From Halalkalibacter urbisdiaboli (lineage in GTDB: Bacteria > Bacillota > Bacilli > Bacillales > Bacillaceae_D), in assembly GCF_002156385.1 (NCBI RefSeq), contig NZ_MVJM01000003.1, positions 483,504 through 547,503 of the forward strand: a DNA stretch of 64,000 nucleotides. The letters are read 5' to 3'. Positions 8,545-16,893 of the stretch are shown here, in pieces. The position numbers were made by a program, and so were the translations under genes. How positions within the stretch are numbered: position 1 is the stretch's first letter; the number at the start of each line of letters is the position of its first letter. The notes beneath the pieces were generated by a model that saw nothing but the letters and a program-made list of their open reading frames with translations, did no database searches and was not told the DNA's origin.

Positions 8545-9729
8545 GTGAACAGTATCGTACCACTAATTCAAGCAAATACGTTGTCAAATACAAAAAGCAT
8601 TTCAAGTGGTACTAAAGCGAATCATTCAGCAGGTTCAGTACAAGGCGACAGTTCTTTTTTAAGCTTATTTAATGGATTAGTTGCTCAACAAGAAAGCTTG
8701 GTGGACGTAGAAAGTAGTTCGTCACAAAGCGAAGATCTTCTTTCGCTCCTTTTAGGCTTGGGTGATGAAAACCTGTTCTTTAATGAAAATCTCTTGTACT
8801 CCGAAGACGTTACAGCGTTGTTGGAATTATTACCACAGGATTGGGAGTCACTATTTACTCAATTCCTTTCTAACGAGCAGGGACTAAATGCTGAAGAATT
8901 AAATCAACTACCACTTGAGCAACAAGGAATTCTTGCTTTATTAACGCTTCGCCAACAAGATTCCATTGATTTACCTCCTAAACGCTTGGAGGCATTACAA
9001 CAATTTGTGAATCGGATTTTCCCCTTTTTAAGTGAAGGGAAGTTCTTGCAAGATAATATAAAGCTTGAGAAGTTTGTTGAACATGTAAAGCTGAAACTCG
9101 AGAAGAATCCGAATGCTAATGGAAATAGCACTTCCTTTACCCAATTACTTCAGGAACGGGAAGAACCGCAAAAGCCACTCACGATTCAATTGGCAAATGA
9201 ACCAACAAAGCTGCGTGGACTTCAACATCCAAATCAAGAATTCGGACAAGTGATGACAAAGGCTGAACAAGCAACGATTCACCTTGGAGAACAAGTATCA
9301 CGTGAGGTTAGACAACAGCAATTTATCAAGCAATTCCAACAACTTCTGCAAAGAAGTATCTTTACACAGCAGCAAGATGGAACTAAAACATTATCTATTA
9401 AACTATATCCAGCTCACCTTGGTCGTTTAGATATTCAATTGACACAATTGAATGGGGCGATTGTTGCGAAAATATTGACTGGAACATCAACAACTAAGGA
9501 GTTAGTAGAGTCACAACTTACTCAATTGAGGCATGCCTTTGCACAACAACAGTTAAACGTTGATCGAATTGAGGTTGCAGAGCAACAATTACAAGACCAA
9601 AAAGAGGAGCATTCCCAAAAACGTGAGGACAGATATGAGGATAATAGCTCCGATAATAATGAGGAAATAGAAGAACGTGTTTCGTTCCAAGACGCTTTAG
9701 AAGACGCAACGTTTAATCAACAGGTGTAA
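8545..9729 (+). CDS. fliK: Flagellar hook-length control protein FliK
   Basis: FliK is a secreted ruler that stops hook growth and switches export to filament proteins through FlhB. The 394 residues comprise a poorly conserved Gln/Ser/Leu-rich N-terminal part and a conserved C-terminal hook-control domain around 285-345 ([20 protein letters not shown]). The tail is acidic. GTG 8545 follows a near-perfect AAAGGAGGTGA (8529-8539). GTG 8536 falls inside that site and is rejected. The N-terminal half is unlikely to align well outside close relatives. Confidence 0.9.
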   Translation: MNSIVPLIQANTLSNTKSISSGTKANHSAGSVQGDSSFLSLFNGLVAQQESLVDVESSSSQSEDLLSLLLGLGDENLFFNENLLYSEDVTALLELLPQDWESLFTQFLSNEQGLNAEELNQLPLEQQGILALLTLRQQDSIDLPPKRLEALQQFVNRIFPFLSEGKFLQDNIKLEKFVEHVKLKLEKNPNANGNSTSFTQLLQEREEPQKPLTIQLANEPTKLRGLQHPNQEFGQVMTKAEQATIHLGEQVSREVRQQQFIKQFQQLLQRSIFTQQQDGTKTLSIKLYPAHLGRLDIQLTQLNGAIVAKILTGTSTTKELVESQLTQLRHAFAQQQLNVDRIEVAEQQLQDQKEEHSQKREDRYEDNSSDNNEEIEERVSFQDALEDATFNQQV

Positions 9730-9739
9730 GGAGGAAAGC

Positions 9740-10240
9740 ATGACTACGATAAATGAAGGATTGTATTTGAATAGTAAACCAACAACAGATCAACAAAGCA
9801 GTAACAACATATTAGGGAAAGATGATTTTTTAAAAATCCTAATTACACAGTTGCAAAATCAAGACCCTTCTAACCCAATGGATGACCGTGAATTTATTGC
9901 TCAAATGGCAACATTTTCATCGTTAGAACAAATGACAAATATGAACCAATCGATTCAAAAATTTGTTAATTTCCAAATGAGTCAAAATCTTTTGCAACAC
10001 AGTGAACTAATCGGTAAAAAAGTCCAATGGACGAGAGAGGTTCAAATTGATGAATTCCGTACTAAAACGGAAGAAGCTACAAACCATGTTACGTCAGTAA
10101 AACTTGAAAAAGACGGTACGTTACGTGTTTTACTTGATAATGGACGATGGATAACCAATAACCAAGTCGTCCAAATTAGCTTACCTGATAGTCCAAATAG
10201 TGAGGATACAGCTAATGGAGGGTCAGGAGCTACAGAATAG
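9740..10240 (+). CDS. flgD: Flagellar hook assembly/capping protein FlgD
   Basis: FlgD is the scaffold that caps the growing hook and guides FlgE polymerisation. The 166-residue product contains the conserved block [18 protein letters not shown] then [20 protein letters not shown] (about 27-66), which defines the family. The C-terminal part is short, as in Bacillus. AAGGAGG (9728-9734) precedes ATG 9740 and overlaps the end of fliK. Confidence 0.95.
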   Translation: MTTINEGLYLNSKPTTDQQSSNNILGKDDFLKILITQLQNQDPSNPMDDREFIAQMATFSSLEQMTNMNQSIQKFVNFQMSQNLLQHSELIGKKVQWTREVQIDEFRTKTEEATNHVTSVKLEKDGTLRVLLDNGRWITNNQVVQISLPDSPNSEDTANGGSGATE

Positions 10241-10254
10241 CGGGAGTGATTTCA

Positions 10255-10632
10255 ATGGATCCAAGAATGAATATCACGCATTCTTTACAATCTCTTCCAA
10301 GACCTTTTAAAAAAGCAAATCACCAAACTGCTCTAAAAGCAGGGGAGTTTCAACGCTTGTTTACGAACGAGATCCAACAATTAAAGGTGAGTAAGCATGC
10401 CCAACAGCGAATGATAGCAAGAGGCATAGAGATTAGTGAAACGAAGTGGAGTCAGATTCACGAAAAAGTTGCTGAAGCAAAGCAAAAAGGTGTGAACGAC
10501 TCATTAGTGTTAACAAAGAATGCGGCTTTAGTCGTAAGTGCTAAAAATGATACAGTCATTACTGTTCTTGACAGACAGGAAGCACAATCACAAATTTTTA
10601 CGAATATTAATGGAACGATTTTAATTGATTAA
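10255..10632 (+). CDS. TIGR02530-type flagellar operon protein
   Basis: A 125-residue soluble protein containing VSKHAQQRMIARGIEIS (about 46-62), then a helix and DSLVLTKNAALVVSAKNDTVITVLDR. This is the pattern of the small flagellar operon family TIGR02530, found between flgD and flgE in many Firmicutes. The molecular role is not known to me. ATG 10255 is chosen over GTG 10246, which overlaps the GGGAGTG ribosome site. The gene is not in the B. subtilis operon as I know it. Confidence 0.75.
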   Translation: MDPRMNITHSLQSLPRPFKKANHQTALKAGEFQRLFTNEIQQLKVSKHAQQRMIARGIEISETKWSQIHEKVAEAKQKGVNDSLVLTKNAALVVSAKNDTVITVLDRQEAQSQIFTNINGTILID

Positions 10633-10708
10633 ATTTTATAAGCTGGACCTGACGGGAAGCTTAGGCTGCCGACCGATCGAAGCAGTCAAACTAAGGAGGA
10701 AATAGTTA
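10633..10708 (+). other. GC-richer spacer between the TIGR02530-type gene and flgE
   Basis: A 76-bp gap, long for this operon. Its middle (about 10645-10690) is markedly GC-richer than its surroundings and contains the palindromes AAGCTT and CGATCG and a CTGC/GCAG inverted repeat. AAGGAGGA at its end is the flgE ribosome site. I could not define a convincing fold or function. Confidence 0.4.
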
Positions 10709-11635
10709 ATGTTACGTTCAATGTACTCTGGGATTTCTGGTATGAAAAACTTTCAAACAAAACTCGATGTTCTTGGTAACAATATAGCTAATGTAAACAC
10801 GTTTGGATTTAAAAAAGGCCGTACGACGTTTAAGGATATGGTAAGTCAACAAATTGCAGGTGCTACTGGGCCAGGACAAGGCCAAGGTGGTGTGAACGCT
10901 CGTCAAGTAGGTTTAGGGATGCAGTTGTCATCGATCGATACGATTCATACTCAAGGAAGCCTTCAAAATACAAATCGAGAATTAGACTTAGGGATTTCAG
11001 GGGATGGCTATTTTGTTGTAGGACAAGCAACAGGAAATGAATGGAATGGAACTGATAAAAATATTGCCATCGATAACGTTAACTTAAACTATACTAGAGC
11101 AGGAAACTTTTACTTAGATAGTCAAGGCTTTATCGTTAATTCAGACGGCTTATACTTAATGGGGCAATCAACGAACAATGCAAATGGTGTTGATAGTGAG
11201 AATGATTTATTAGCAAACCAAATGGGACGTATTCAAATACCAACTTCTGCACAAAGTTTTAGTATTGGTGCAAACGGTGTGGTCAATTACATTGATACAA
11301 ATGGTGAACTTCGAATTGGTGGAAGAGTAACCCTTGCGAAGTTTCCGAACCCAGAAGGATTACAAAAAGTAGGTGATAATCTTTATCAAACATCTGCGAA
11401 CTCTGGTAATCCAAATGGGGAAGCTGTAGCGGCAAATGTTGGATGGGATGACTTTACTGCACCAGGAGCTAATGGAGCAGGATCTCTAGTTGCTGGTACG
11501 TTAGAAATGTCAAACGTAGACCTTTCTGAAGAGTTCACTGAAATGATTGTTGCACAACGTGGGTTCCAAGCGAATACTCGGATTATAACGACTTCAGATG
11601 AGATTCTTCAAGAACTTGTAAACTTAAAACGATAA
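10709..11635 (+). CDS. flgE: Flagellar hook protein FlgE
   Basis: FlgE is the main hook subunit. The 308 residues begin MLRSMYSGISGMKNFQTKLD with the axial signature LGNNIANVNTFGFKKGRTTF. The D1 motif ELDLGISGDGYFVV follows, and the protein ends with the C-terminal rod/hook signature (VDLSEEFTEMIVAQRGFQANTRIITTSDEIL). It is longer than the 264-residue B. subtilis protein; extra sequence lies in the variable middle (about 110-165 and 215-260). Hook and distal-rod proteins share these motifs. Hook identity rests on position after fliK and flgD. Confidence 0.93.
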   Translation: MLRSMYSGISGMKNFQTKLDVLGNNIANVNTFGFKKGRTTFKDMVSQQIAGATGPGQGQGGVNARQVGLGMQLSSIDTIHTQGSLQNTNRELDLGISGDGYFVVGQATGNEWNGTDKNIAIDNVNLNYTRAGNFYLDSQGFIVNSDGLYLMGQSTNNANGVDSENDLLANQMGRIQIPTSAQSFSIGANGVVNYIDTNGELRIGGRVTLAKFPNPEGLQKVGDNLYQTSANSGNPNGEAVAANVGWDDFTAPGANGAGSLVAGTLEMSNVDLSEEFTEMIVAQRGFQANTRIITTSDEILQELVNLKR

Positions 11636-11672
11636 TTGATAGATTCATACACATGTGAAATATAGTTTAGAT

Positions 11673-11709
11673 AAGGGGAGGTTTGGGCTAGGGTGCAAAC
11701 ACCTAGCCC
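11673..11709 (+). promoter_or_regulatory. Shine-Dalgarno plus strong hairpin in front of swrD
   Basis: AAGGGGAGG (11673-11681) is the only good ribosome site before swrD, but its ATG lies 40 bases downstream. Between them is a strong hairpin: GGGCTAGG (11685-11692) pairs with CCTAGCCC (11702-11709). It is extendable by GTG/CAC with one bulged G and a CAAA loop. Folding would bring the site to about 15 bases from the ATG. No T-run follows, so it is not a classical terminator. The last 12 bases before the ATG have no purine-rich site. Confidence 0.7.
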
Positions 11710-11721
11710 TTCCATAATTAT

Positions 11722-11934
11722 ATGATTGAATTAATTCGTTTAAATGGTCAGCCGTTTTTATTAAATGTCCTCTTAATCGAACAAGTTGAGGCATTTCCTG
11801 ATACGACAATCACGTTAGTTAGTGGGAAAAAAATCATCGTTCGTAATGATGTGAAAGAGGTCCTTAAATTGGTTAATCAACGATATCGCCAAATTGGACT
11901 AACTGCAATTCATAAAGATGTGGAGGGCTCATGA
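11722..11934 (+). CDS. swrD: SwrD/FlbD family swarming motility protein
   Basis: A 70-residue protein of the FlbD family (IELIRLNGQPFLLNVLLIEQVEAFPDTTITLVSGKKIIVR), the size and position of B. subtilis SwrD (YlzI) between flgE and fliL. In B. subtilis SwrD raises flagellar motor torque and is required for swarming. No membrane segment is visible. Translation initiation is unusual because a hairpin separates the ribosome site from ATG 11722. The TGA is followed at once by the fliL start. Confidence 0.88.
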   Translation: MIELIRLNGQPFLLNVLLIEQVEAFPDTTITLVSGKKIIVRNDVKEVLKLVNQRYRQIGLTAIHKDVEGS

Positions 11935-12366
11935 TTGTTTAAAAATAAACTTGTTAATATTATGCTTATTATTATTGTCGCATTAACATTAGTAGGAGTG
12001 GTTACATTAGTCCTCGTCAATCATTTGACGAAGCAACCTGATGCAAATGCTGAACCGACTATTGATGAAATTATCGCACAGTCCATTGAAACGGAAGAGA
12101 TTACAACAAATCTATTATCAAATGATTTTGTTCGAGCATCATTCCGTATTCATGTCGATAACAAAAAAGCTTTGGAAGAAATCCAAAAAAGAGATTTTCA
12201 AGTTGAAAATATCATTCTTCGGTCACTATCAGGAAAAGAATCCTCTGAACTTGCGGGGCCTGAAGGAATCGAAGCATTAGAAAAGCAATTAAAAGACCAA
12301 ATAAATCATTTAATGCAGCAAGGCTCCGTTGTTCAAGTATATACAACGAGTTGGGTAATACAATAA
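11935..12366 (+). CDS. fliL: Flagellar basal-body-associated protein FliL
   Basis: FliL is a single-pass membrane protein that surrounds or supports the stator units. The 143-residue product has a membrane helix at about 8-29 and a soluble FliL domain ending EKQLKDQINHLMQQGSVVQVYTTSWVIQ, typical of the family. TTG 11935 lies 8 bases after GGAGG (11922-11926) and abuts the swrD stop. It lies in the usual swrD-fliL-fliM order. Confidence 0.93.
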   Translation: MFKNKLVNIMLIIIVALTLVGVVTLVLVNHLTKQPDANAEPTIDEIIAQSIETEEITTNLLSNDFVRASFRIHVDNKKALEEIQKRDFQVENIILRSLSGKESSELAGPEGIEALEKQLKDQINHLMQQGSVVQVYTTSWVIQ

Positions 12367-12370
12367 GTCG

Positions 12371-12410
12371 GTTCTCATTTGACCCATTAGGAAAGCATTA
12401 AACTGAGAAC
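12371..12410 (+). other. Inverted repeat in the fliL-fliM gap
   Basis: GTTCTCATTT (12371-12380) pairs with AAAcTGAGAAC (12400-12410), a 10-bp stem with one bulged C and a 19-base loop. It lies in a 178-bp gap (12367-12544), unusually long for this operon. The gap has no supported gene; the longest ATG frame gives about 22 residues without a ribosome site. No T-run follows, so a terminator is not supported. Confidence 0.5.
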
Positions 12411-12544
12411 AAGGCATTTAAAGAAGAGAAATGGCTCCTTGAACGTTTATGTACGAAAACATAATCGAAAGTACTGGACCCGTATATTGCTTCAAGAAAG
12501 ACTGCTCTGCCGTTTTTCTTAAGAGAGATTGAGAGGTGAGGCTC

Positions 12545-13540
12545 ATGGCTGATATTTTATCACAAGGGGAAATCGATGCGCTACTGTCGGCGCTTTCTAC
12601 CGGGGAAATGAGCGCTGATGAACTCAAAAAAGAAGAGACAGAGAAAAAGGTAAAAGTATATGATTTTAAACGTGCATTACGTTTTTCAAAAGACCAAATT
12701 CGTAGTTTGTCACGTATTCATGAAAACTTTGCACGGTTAATTACTACTTTTTTCTCAGCACAACTCCGTACATTTGTTCAAATATCAGTAGCGTCAGTTG
12801 ATCAATTACCCTATGAGGAGTTTATACGCTCCATTCCAAAAATGACAATTCTAAATGTTTTCGAACCGTACCCACTAGATGGTCGAATCATGATGGAAGT
12901 TAATCCGAATATTGCTTACGCTATGCTTGACCGATTGTTAGGGGGAAGAGGTACTAGCGTTAATAAAATCGATAATTTAACTGAAATTGAAACACGTATA
13001 ATGTCTCAGTTGTTTCAAAGAACATTGGAAAGTTTTCAAGATGCATGGAGTTCCATTGTTGAACTAGATCCTGTTATGCAGGATATTGAGGTGAATCCAC
13101 AGTTTGTGCAAATGGTTTCTCCTAATGAAACGGTTGTTGTTATTTCGCTGTCAACAACAATCGCAGAAACATCAGGTATGATAAATATTTGTTTACCGCA
13201 TGTCGTCCTTGAAGAAGTATTGCCTAAGCTTTCCATCCATTATTGGATGCAAGAGAAGAAAAAGCAACGTCATCCAAAGGAACAAATTACGATAGAGAAG
13301 AGAGTGCATCAAGCACCTTTATTAATTCAAGCAGAGCTTGGTCGTTCAGAAATCACCATTCAAGAGTTTTTAATGTTAGGTAAAGGTGATGTAATTCAAT
13401 TAAATCAAGCTATAAACAAACCACTGTTAATGAGTGTAGGCGGAGAACCAAAATACTACGCTCAACCAGGAAAAATGAAGAATCAAATCGCTGTCCAAGT
13501 GACAGATGTAATTGAGGAGGCAGCAGAAGATGATGAATGA
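12545..13540 (+). CDS. fliM: Flagellar motor switch protein FliM
   Basis: FliM is the C-ring switch protein that binds CheY~P. The 331 residues start with the CheY-docking motif ILSQGEIDALLSAL, followed by a CheC-like middle domain (about 45-230, with the NPQFVQMVSPNETVVVISL block) and a C-terminal SpoA domain (about 255-325). ATG 12545 follows AGAGGTGA; GTG 12536 overlaps that site. The last codons overlap fliY. Confidence 0.96.
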   Translation: MADILSQGEIDALLSALSTGEMSADELKKEETEKKVKVYDFKRALRFSKDQIRSLSRIHENFARLITTFFSAQLRTFVQISVASVDQLPYEEFIRSIPKMTILNVFEPYPLDGRIMMEVNPNIAYAMLDRLLGGRGTSVNKIDNLTEIETRIMSQLFQRTLESFQDAWSSIVELDPVMQDIEVNPQFVQMVSPNETVVVISLSTTIAETSGMINICLPHVVLEEVLPKLSIHYWMQEKKKQRHPKEQITIEKRVHQAPLLIQAELGRSEITIQEFLMLGKGDVIQLNQAINKPLLMSVGGEPKYYAQPGKMKNQIAVQVTDVIEEAAEDDE

Positions 13541-14744
13541 TGATATGCTTTCCCAAGATGAAATCAACGAATTGCTAAAAGGTGTAGGTTCATCTGATGA
13601 TCAAGAAGAGCAAGTAGAAATGGAGAGTCATGAAGAAAAGGACAATTCATTACCAGTAAAAAATTATTTATCTGATATTGAGCAGGATGCTTTAGGGGAA
13701 ATTGGGAATATTTCCTTTGGTAGCGCAGCTACGGCTCTGTCGACATTATTAAGTCAAAAGGTTGATATTACAACACCGACACTTTCGCTCATTAGCCGTG
13801 ATAAGCTTGAGCAAGAATTTCCGCAGCCACATGTATCTGTTCTTGTCCAGTATACAGAAGGTTTTGAAGGAATGAACTTACTCGTTATTAAAACGACTGA
13901 CGCAGCGATTATTGCCGATTTGATGCTTGGTGGGGATGGTACAAACCCATCAAATGATTTAAGTGAAATGCATATTAGTGCTGTACAAGAAGCAATGAAT
14001 CAAATGATGGGGTCCGCTTCAACATCCATGTCCACTATTTTCAATAAAAAGGTTGATATTTCCCCGCCTGGTATAGATTTAATGGATGTGAAAAAAGAAG
14101 AGGGTATTAGTTATGTACCTGAGGATGATATACTTGTAAAGATCTCATTCCGCTTAAAAATTGGGGATTTGATTGATTCAAACATTATGCAACTAGTTAC
14201 AGTTTCTTTTGCTAAACAGCTTGTCGAAGAGTTAATGAATCCAGGGGCATCTACGAGTGAGGAGCTTACAATGGACGAAACTCCTTCAGTACCAGCAGAA
14301 AGTCAACAACAGCAACATATTCAATACGAACAACCGCCAGTTCATTCTAATCAACAACAGGCTCAGCCACAGTATGAACAACGTGGTCAACAGCATTTAG
14401 GAACAACATTTCAACAACCAAATGTTGATGTACAACCAGCGGCTTTTTCAAACTTTGCTCCGCCTGAGTTATCACAAAATGAATCAAATAACTTGAATAT
14501 GTTATTAGATATTCCTCTTCAAGTTACAGTTGAGCTTGGTCGAACAAAACGCTCTATCAAGGAAATTCTTGAATTTACACAGGGGTCGATTATCGAGCTT
14601 GATAAATTAGCAGGGGAACCAGTCGACATACTCGTTAATCAAAAGCTCATTGCAAAAGGTGAAGTTGTCGTCATTGACGAGAATTTCGGTGTGCGCGTAA
14701 CGGACATTGTTAGTAAAGTTGAGCGTATAAACAATCTTAAATAA
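13530..14744 (+). CDS. fliY: Flagellar motor switch phosphatase FliY
   Basis: FliY is the Bacillus-type FliN fused to a CheC-like CheY~P phosphatase, acting in the C ring. The 404 residues have a CheY-docking motif at the start (MLSQDEINELLKG) and a CheC-like core (about 45-225) with two phosphatase helices, around [20 protein letters not shown] and VQEAMNQMMGSAS. A Gln/Pro-rich linker covers about 255-315, and a SpoA/FliN domain (about 330-402) ends the protein. ATG 13530 is 9 bases after GAGGAGG (13514-13520), inside the end of fliM; ATG 13533 is nearly equivalent. Confidence 0.95.
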   Translation: MMNDDMLSQDEINELLKGVGSSDDQEEQVEMESHEEKDNSLPVKNYLSDIEQDALGEIGNISFGSAATALSTLLSQKVDITTPTLSLISRDKLEQEFPQPHVSVLVQYTEGFEGMNLLVIKTTDAAIIADLMLGGDGTNPSNDLSEMHISAVQEAMNQMMGSASTSMSTIFNKKVDISPPGIDLMDVKKEEGISYVPEDDILVKISFRLKIGDLIDSNIMQLVTVSFAKQLVEELMNPGASTSEELTMDETPSVPAESQQQQHIQYEQPPVHSNQQQAQPQYEQRGQQHLGTTFQQPNVDVQPAAFSNFAPPELSQNESNNLNMLLDIPLQVTVELGRTKRSIKEILEFTQGSIIELDKLAGEPVDILVNQKLIAKGEVVVIDENFGVRVTDIVSKVERINNLK

Positions 14745-14780
14745 TGGATAAGCACTTGAGAGGAAGGAAGGAATTTAATC

Positions 14781-15143
14781 ATGTCACATAAAGTGTTAAT
14801 TGTTGATGATGCGGCTTTTATGCGCATGATGATTAAGGATATTTTGTCGAAAAATGGCTTTGAAGTTGTTGGTGAAGCCAATGATGGAGCTCAAGCTGTT
14901 GAAAAATACCAGGAGCTTTCACCAGATTTAGTTACGATGGATATTACAATGCCTGAAAAAGACGGGATTACCGCTTTAAAAGAAATAAAATCGTTCGACC
15001 CAAATGCAAAAGTTATTATGTGTTCAGCAATGGGCCAACAAGCAATGGTTATCGATGCAATCCAAGCGGGGGCAAAAGATTTTATCGTTAAACCATTTCA
15101 AGCTGACCGTGTTCTTGAAGCAATTAAGAAAACGCTTGGGTAG
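14781..15143 (+). CDS. cheY: Chemotaxis response regulator CheY
   Basis: CheY is a single-domain receiver of 120 residues. The acid pocket is D9/D10, the phospho-acceptor D54 (LVTMDITMPEKDG), the switch Ser is S82 and the conserved Lys is K104 (FIVKPF). No output domain is present. CheY~P, made by CheA (not encoded in this window), binds FliM/FliY and is dephosphorylated by FliY and CheC. A GAGAGGAAGGAAGG stretch precedes ATG 14781. It lies between fliY and fliO as in B. subtilis. Confidence 0.96.
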   Translation: MSHKVLIVDDAAFMRMMIKDILSKNGFEVVGEANDGAQAVEKYQELSPDLVTMDITMPEKDGITALKEIKSFDPNAKVIMCSAMGQQAMVIDAIQAGAKDFIVKPFQADRVLEAIKKTLG

Positions 15144-15178
15144 GGAATGTACTTGCAGGAAAAGGAGTGTAGCTATCT

Positions 15179-15898
15179 ATGCGTTTGATACAAACTATAA
15201 CGTGCTTTGTCATCGTGTTTTCAGTTCTTTTTCAATCTCCTGTTGCGGCTAACCAACAAGGTGAAGATGCTTCAAAAACCGTTTTGGAGTCATTAAATCA
15301 GGAACAAGAAGCGAATCCAACTCAAGCGCCTAATGATAGTCAAGCTCCAGTTAATGATGAGAGCAAACCTGTGGAACAAGAAGAAATCGCAGAAGAACCT
15401 GGATTACCTGAACAAAGCACAGCTAAAATATTTGCACAGATGTTAGGTGCCTTGGCCTTTGTTATTTTTCTACTCTATGTGATTCTACGATTTATTAATA
15501 AACGAACGAGGGCTTTTCGTTCGACTCAATTGCTTCAAAATGTTGGAGGTGTCCCATTAGGAGCAAATCGTTCCGTTCAATTGGTCAAAGTGGGGAATCG
15601 AGTCCTTGTAGTTGGAGTCGGAGAGACGATTCAGTTACTAAAGGAAATTGAAGATGAGTCAGAGATAAAGCAACTAATGACGCAACAACAGGAACAATTT
15701 TCACAAATCGATATTCCAATTAATAAAATGACTTCTTGGATAAATCGTCGTTTGCGGGGCGAAGACTCAACTTATGTTGAAGCAAACTCATCTCCTAAAA
15801 ATCAAGATGCGTTTAAAGCCCTGTTATCCAAGCAGCTTTCTGATGTTTCTAAGTCACAGAAACAAATTCATGACGCTGTGAGGGAGAGAGAAAAATAA
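15179..15898 (+). CDS. fliO: Flagellar biosynthetic protein FliO (FliZ in Bacillus)
   Basis: A 239-residue membrane protein that helps assemble the FliP ring of the export gate. It has a signal-like N terminus (about 1-26, ending PVAAN), an acidic Gln/Pro-rich external segment, one membrane helix at about 84-103 and a cytoplasmic FliO domain (GGVPLGANRSVQLVKVGNRVLVVGVGET split across 120-150). AAAGGAG precedes ATG 15179. The stop TAA shares one base with the fliP ATG, so translation is probably coupled. Confidence 0.92.
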   Translation: MRLIQTITCFVIVFSVLFQSPVAANQQGEDASKTVLESLNQEQEANPTQAPNDSQAPVNDESKPVEQEEIAEEPGLPEQSTAKIFAQMLGALAFVIFLLYVILRFINKRTRAFRSTQLLQNVGGVPLGANRSVQLVKVGNRVLVVGVGETIQLLKEIEDESEIKQLMTQQQEQFSQIDIPINKMTSWINRRLRGEDSTYVEANSSPKNQDAFKALLSKQLSDVSKSQKQIHDAVREREK

Positions 15899-16605
15899 TG
15901 ATATTAGAACATTTTATTATGCCAGCGATAACGACGATTCCAGGCTTCGATCCTGATTATTTGACGGACGAGCCTGCTAATGTAGCAACAACAATTCAAT
16001 TATTATTAGTATTAACTGTATTGTCCCTTGCACCTAGTATTCTTATATTAATGACGAGTTTTACTAGAATAGTCATTGTACTATCTTTTGTAAGACAAGG
16101 ACTAGCAACACAGTCGATGCCACCAAACCAAGTATTAATAGGACTTGCATTATTTCTTACCTTTTTCATTATGGCACCAATTTTGTCAGAAGTGAATGAA
16201 CAAGCTTTGACGCCTTTTTTAGATGGGGAAATTGATCAAGATGAAGCGTTTGCTCGTGCTGCTGTACCGATGAAAGAGTTTATGGCAAAGCATACACGTG
16301 AGAAGGATTTAGCTTTGTTTATGGGCTATGCTGGATTAGAACGTCCAGAGTCTCTTGATGATATCCCCTTAACCGCTTTAGTACCTGCTTTTGCGATAAG
16401 TGAACTAAAAACGGCCTTTCAAATAGGTTTTTTAATATTTGTACCATTTCTTGTTATTGATATGATTGTGGCAAGTGTCCTGATGTCCATGGGGATGATG
16501 ATGCTCCCTCCTGTCATGATTGCACTTCCATTTAAAATATTGCTATTCGTTTTAGTTGACGGTTGGTATTTAATCGTACAATCTTTGTTGTTAAGTTTTT
16601 CTTAA
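15898..16605 (+). CDS. fliP: Flagellar export gate protein FliP
   Basis: FliP is the core gate subunit, forming a pentamer with FliQ and FliR. It has 235 residues and several membrane helices. The family hallmarks are TSFTRIVIVLSFVRQGLATQ, PPNQVLIGLALFLTFFIMAP and DMIVASVLMSMGMMMLPP. The N-terminal segment is shorter than in proteobacteria, which carry a cleaved signal. ATG 15898 overlaps the fliO stop. Confidence 0.96.
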   Translation: MILEHFIMPAITTIPGFDPDYLTDEPANVATTIQLLLVLTVLSLAPSILILMTSFTRIVIVLSFVRQGLATQSMPPNQVLIGLALFLTFFIMAPILSEVNEQALTPFLDGEIDQDEAFARAAVPMKEFMAKHTREKDLALFMGYAGLERPESLDDIPLTALVPAFAISELKTAFQIGFLIFVPFLVIDMIVASVLMSMGMMMLPPVMIALPFKILLFVLVDGWYLIVQSLLLSFS

Positions 16606-16623
16606 AAGGAAAGGGTGACTAGC

Positions 16624-16893
16624 GTGACGTCTGATTTTATTATAAACATCGCTGAAAATGGGATATGGACAGTTTTGTTAGTTGCCGGACCGTTACTAAT
16701 TATTGCTCTTGGTTTAGGTTTGTTAGTAAGTATTTTCCAAGCGACAACGCAAATTCAAGAGCAGACTTTGGCGTTTATTCCGAAAATTGTTGGAGTATTT
16801 GTTGCACTTATTGTATTCGGACCATGGATGCTATCACATGTAACGAATTTTGCTTACCAAATATTTAGTAATGTTCACAGGTATATTGGCTAA
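16624..16893 (+). CDS. fliQ: Flagellar export gate protein FliQ
   Basis: An 89-residue, two-helix membrane protein, exactly the B. subtilis length. The motif LVSIFQATTQIQEQTLAFIPKIV spans the helix-loop-helix (about 34-56). GTG 16624 is 8 bases after AGGAAAGGG; GTG 16615 falls on the ribosome site. The TAA overlaps the fliR ATG by one base. Confidence 0.96.
   Translation: MTSDFIINIAENGIWTVLLVAGPLLIIALGLGLLVSIFQATTQIQEQTLAFIPKIVGVFVALIVFGPWMLSHVTNFAYQIFSNVHRYIG

Noticed and set aside
10645-10690. Possible further copy of the 148-306 repeat family
   Set aside because: Only a short CGGCAGCC-like stretch is shared on the opposite strand, and the conserved hairpin is missing.
12451-12519. Small ATG frame of about 22 codons in the fliL-fliM gap
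   Set aside because: No ribosome site precedes it and the product has no recognisable feature.
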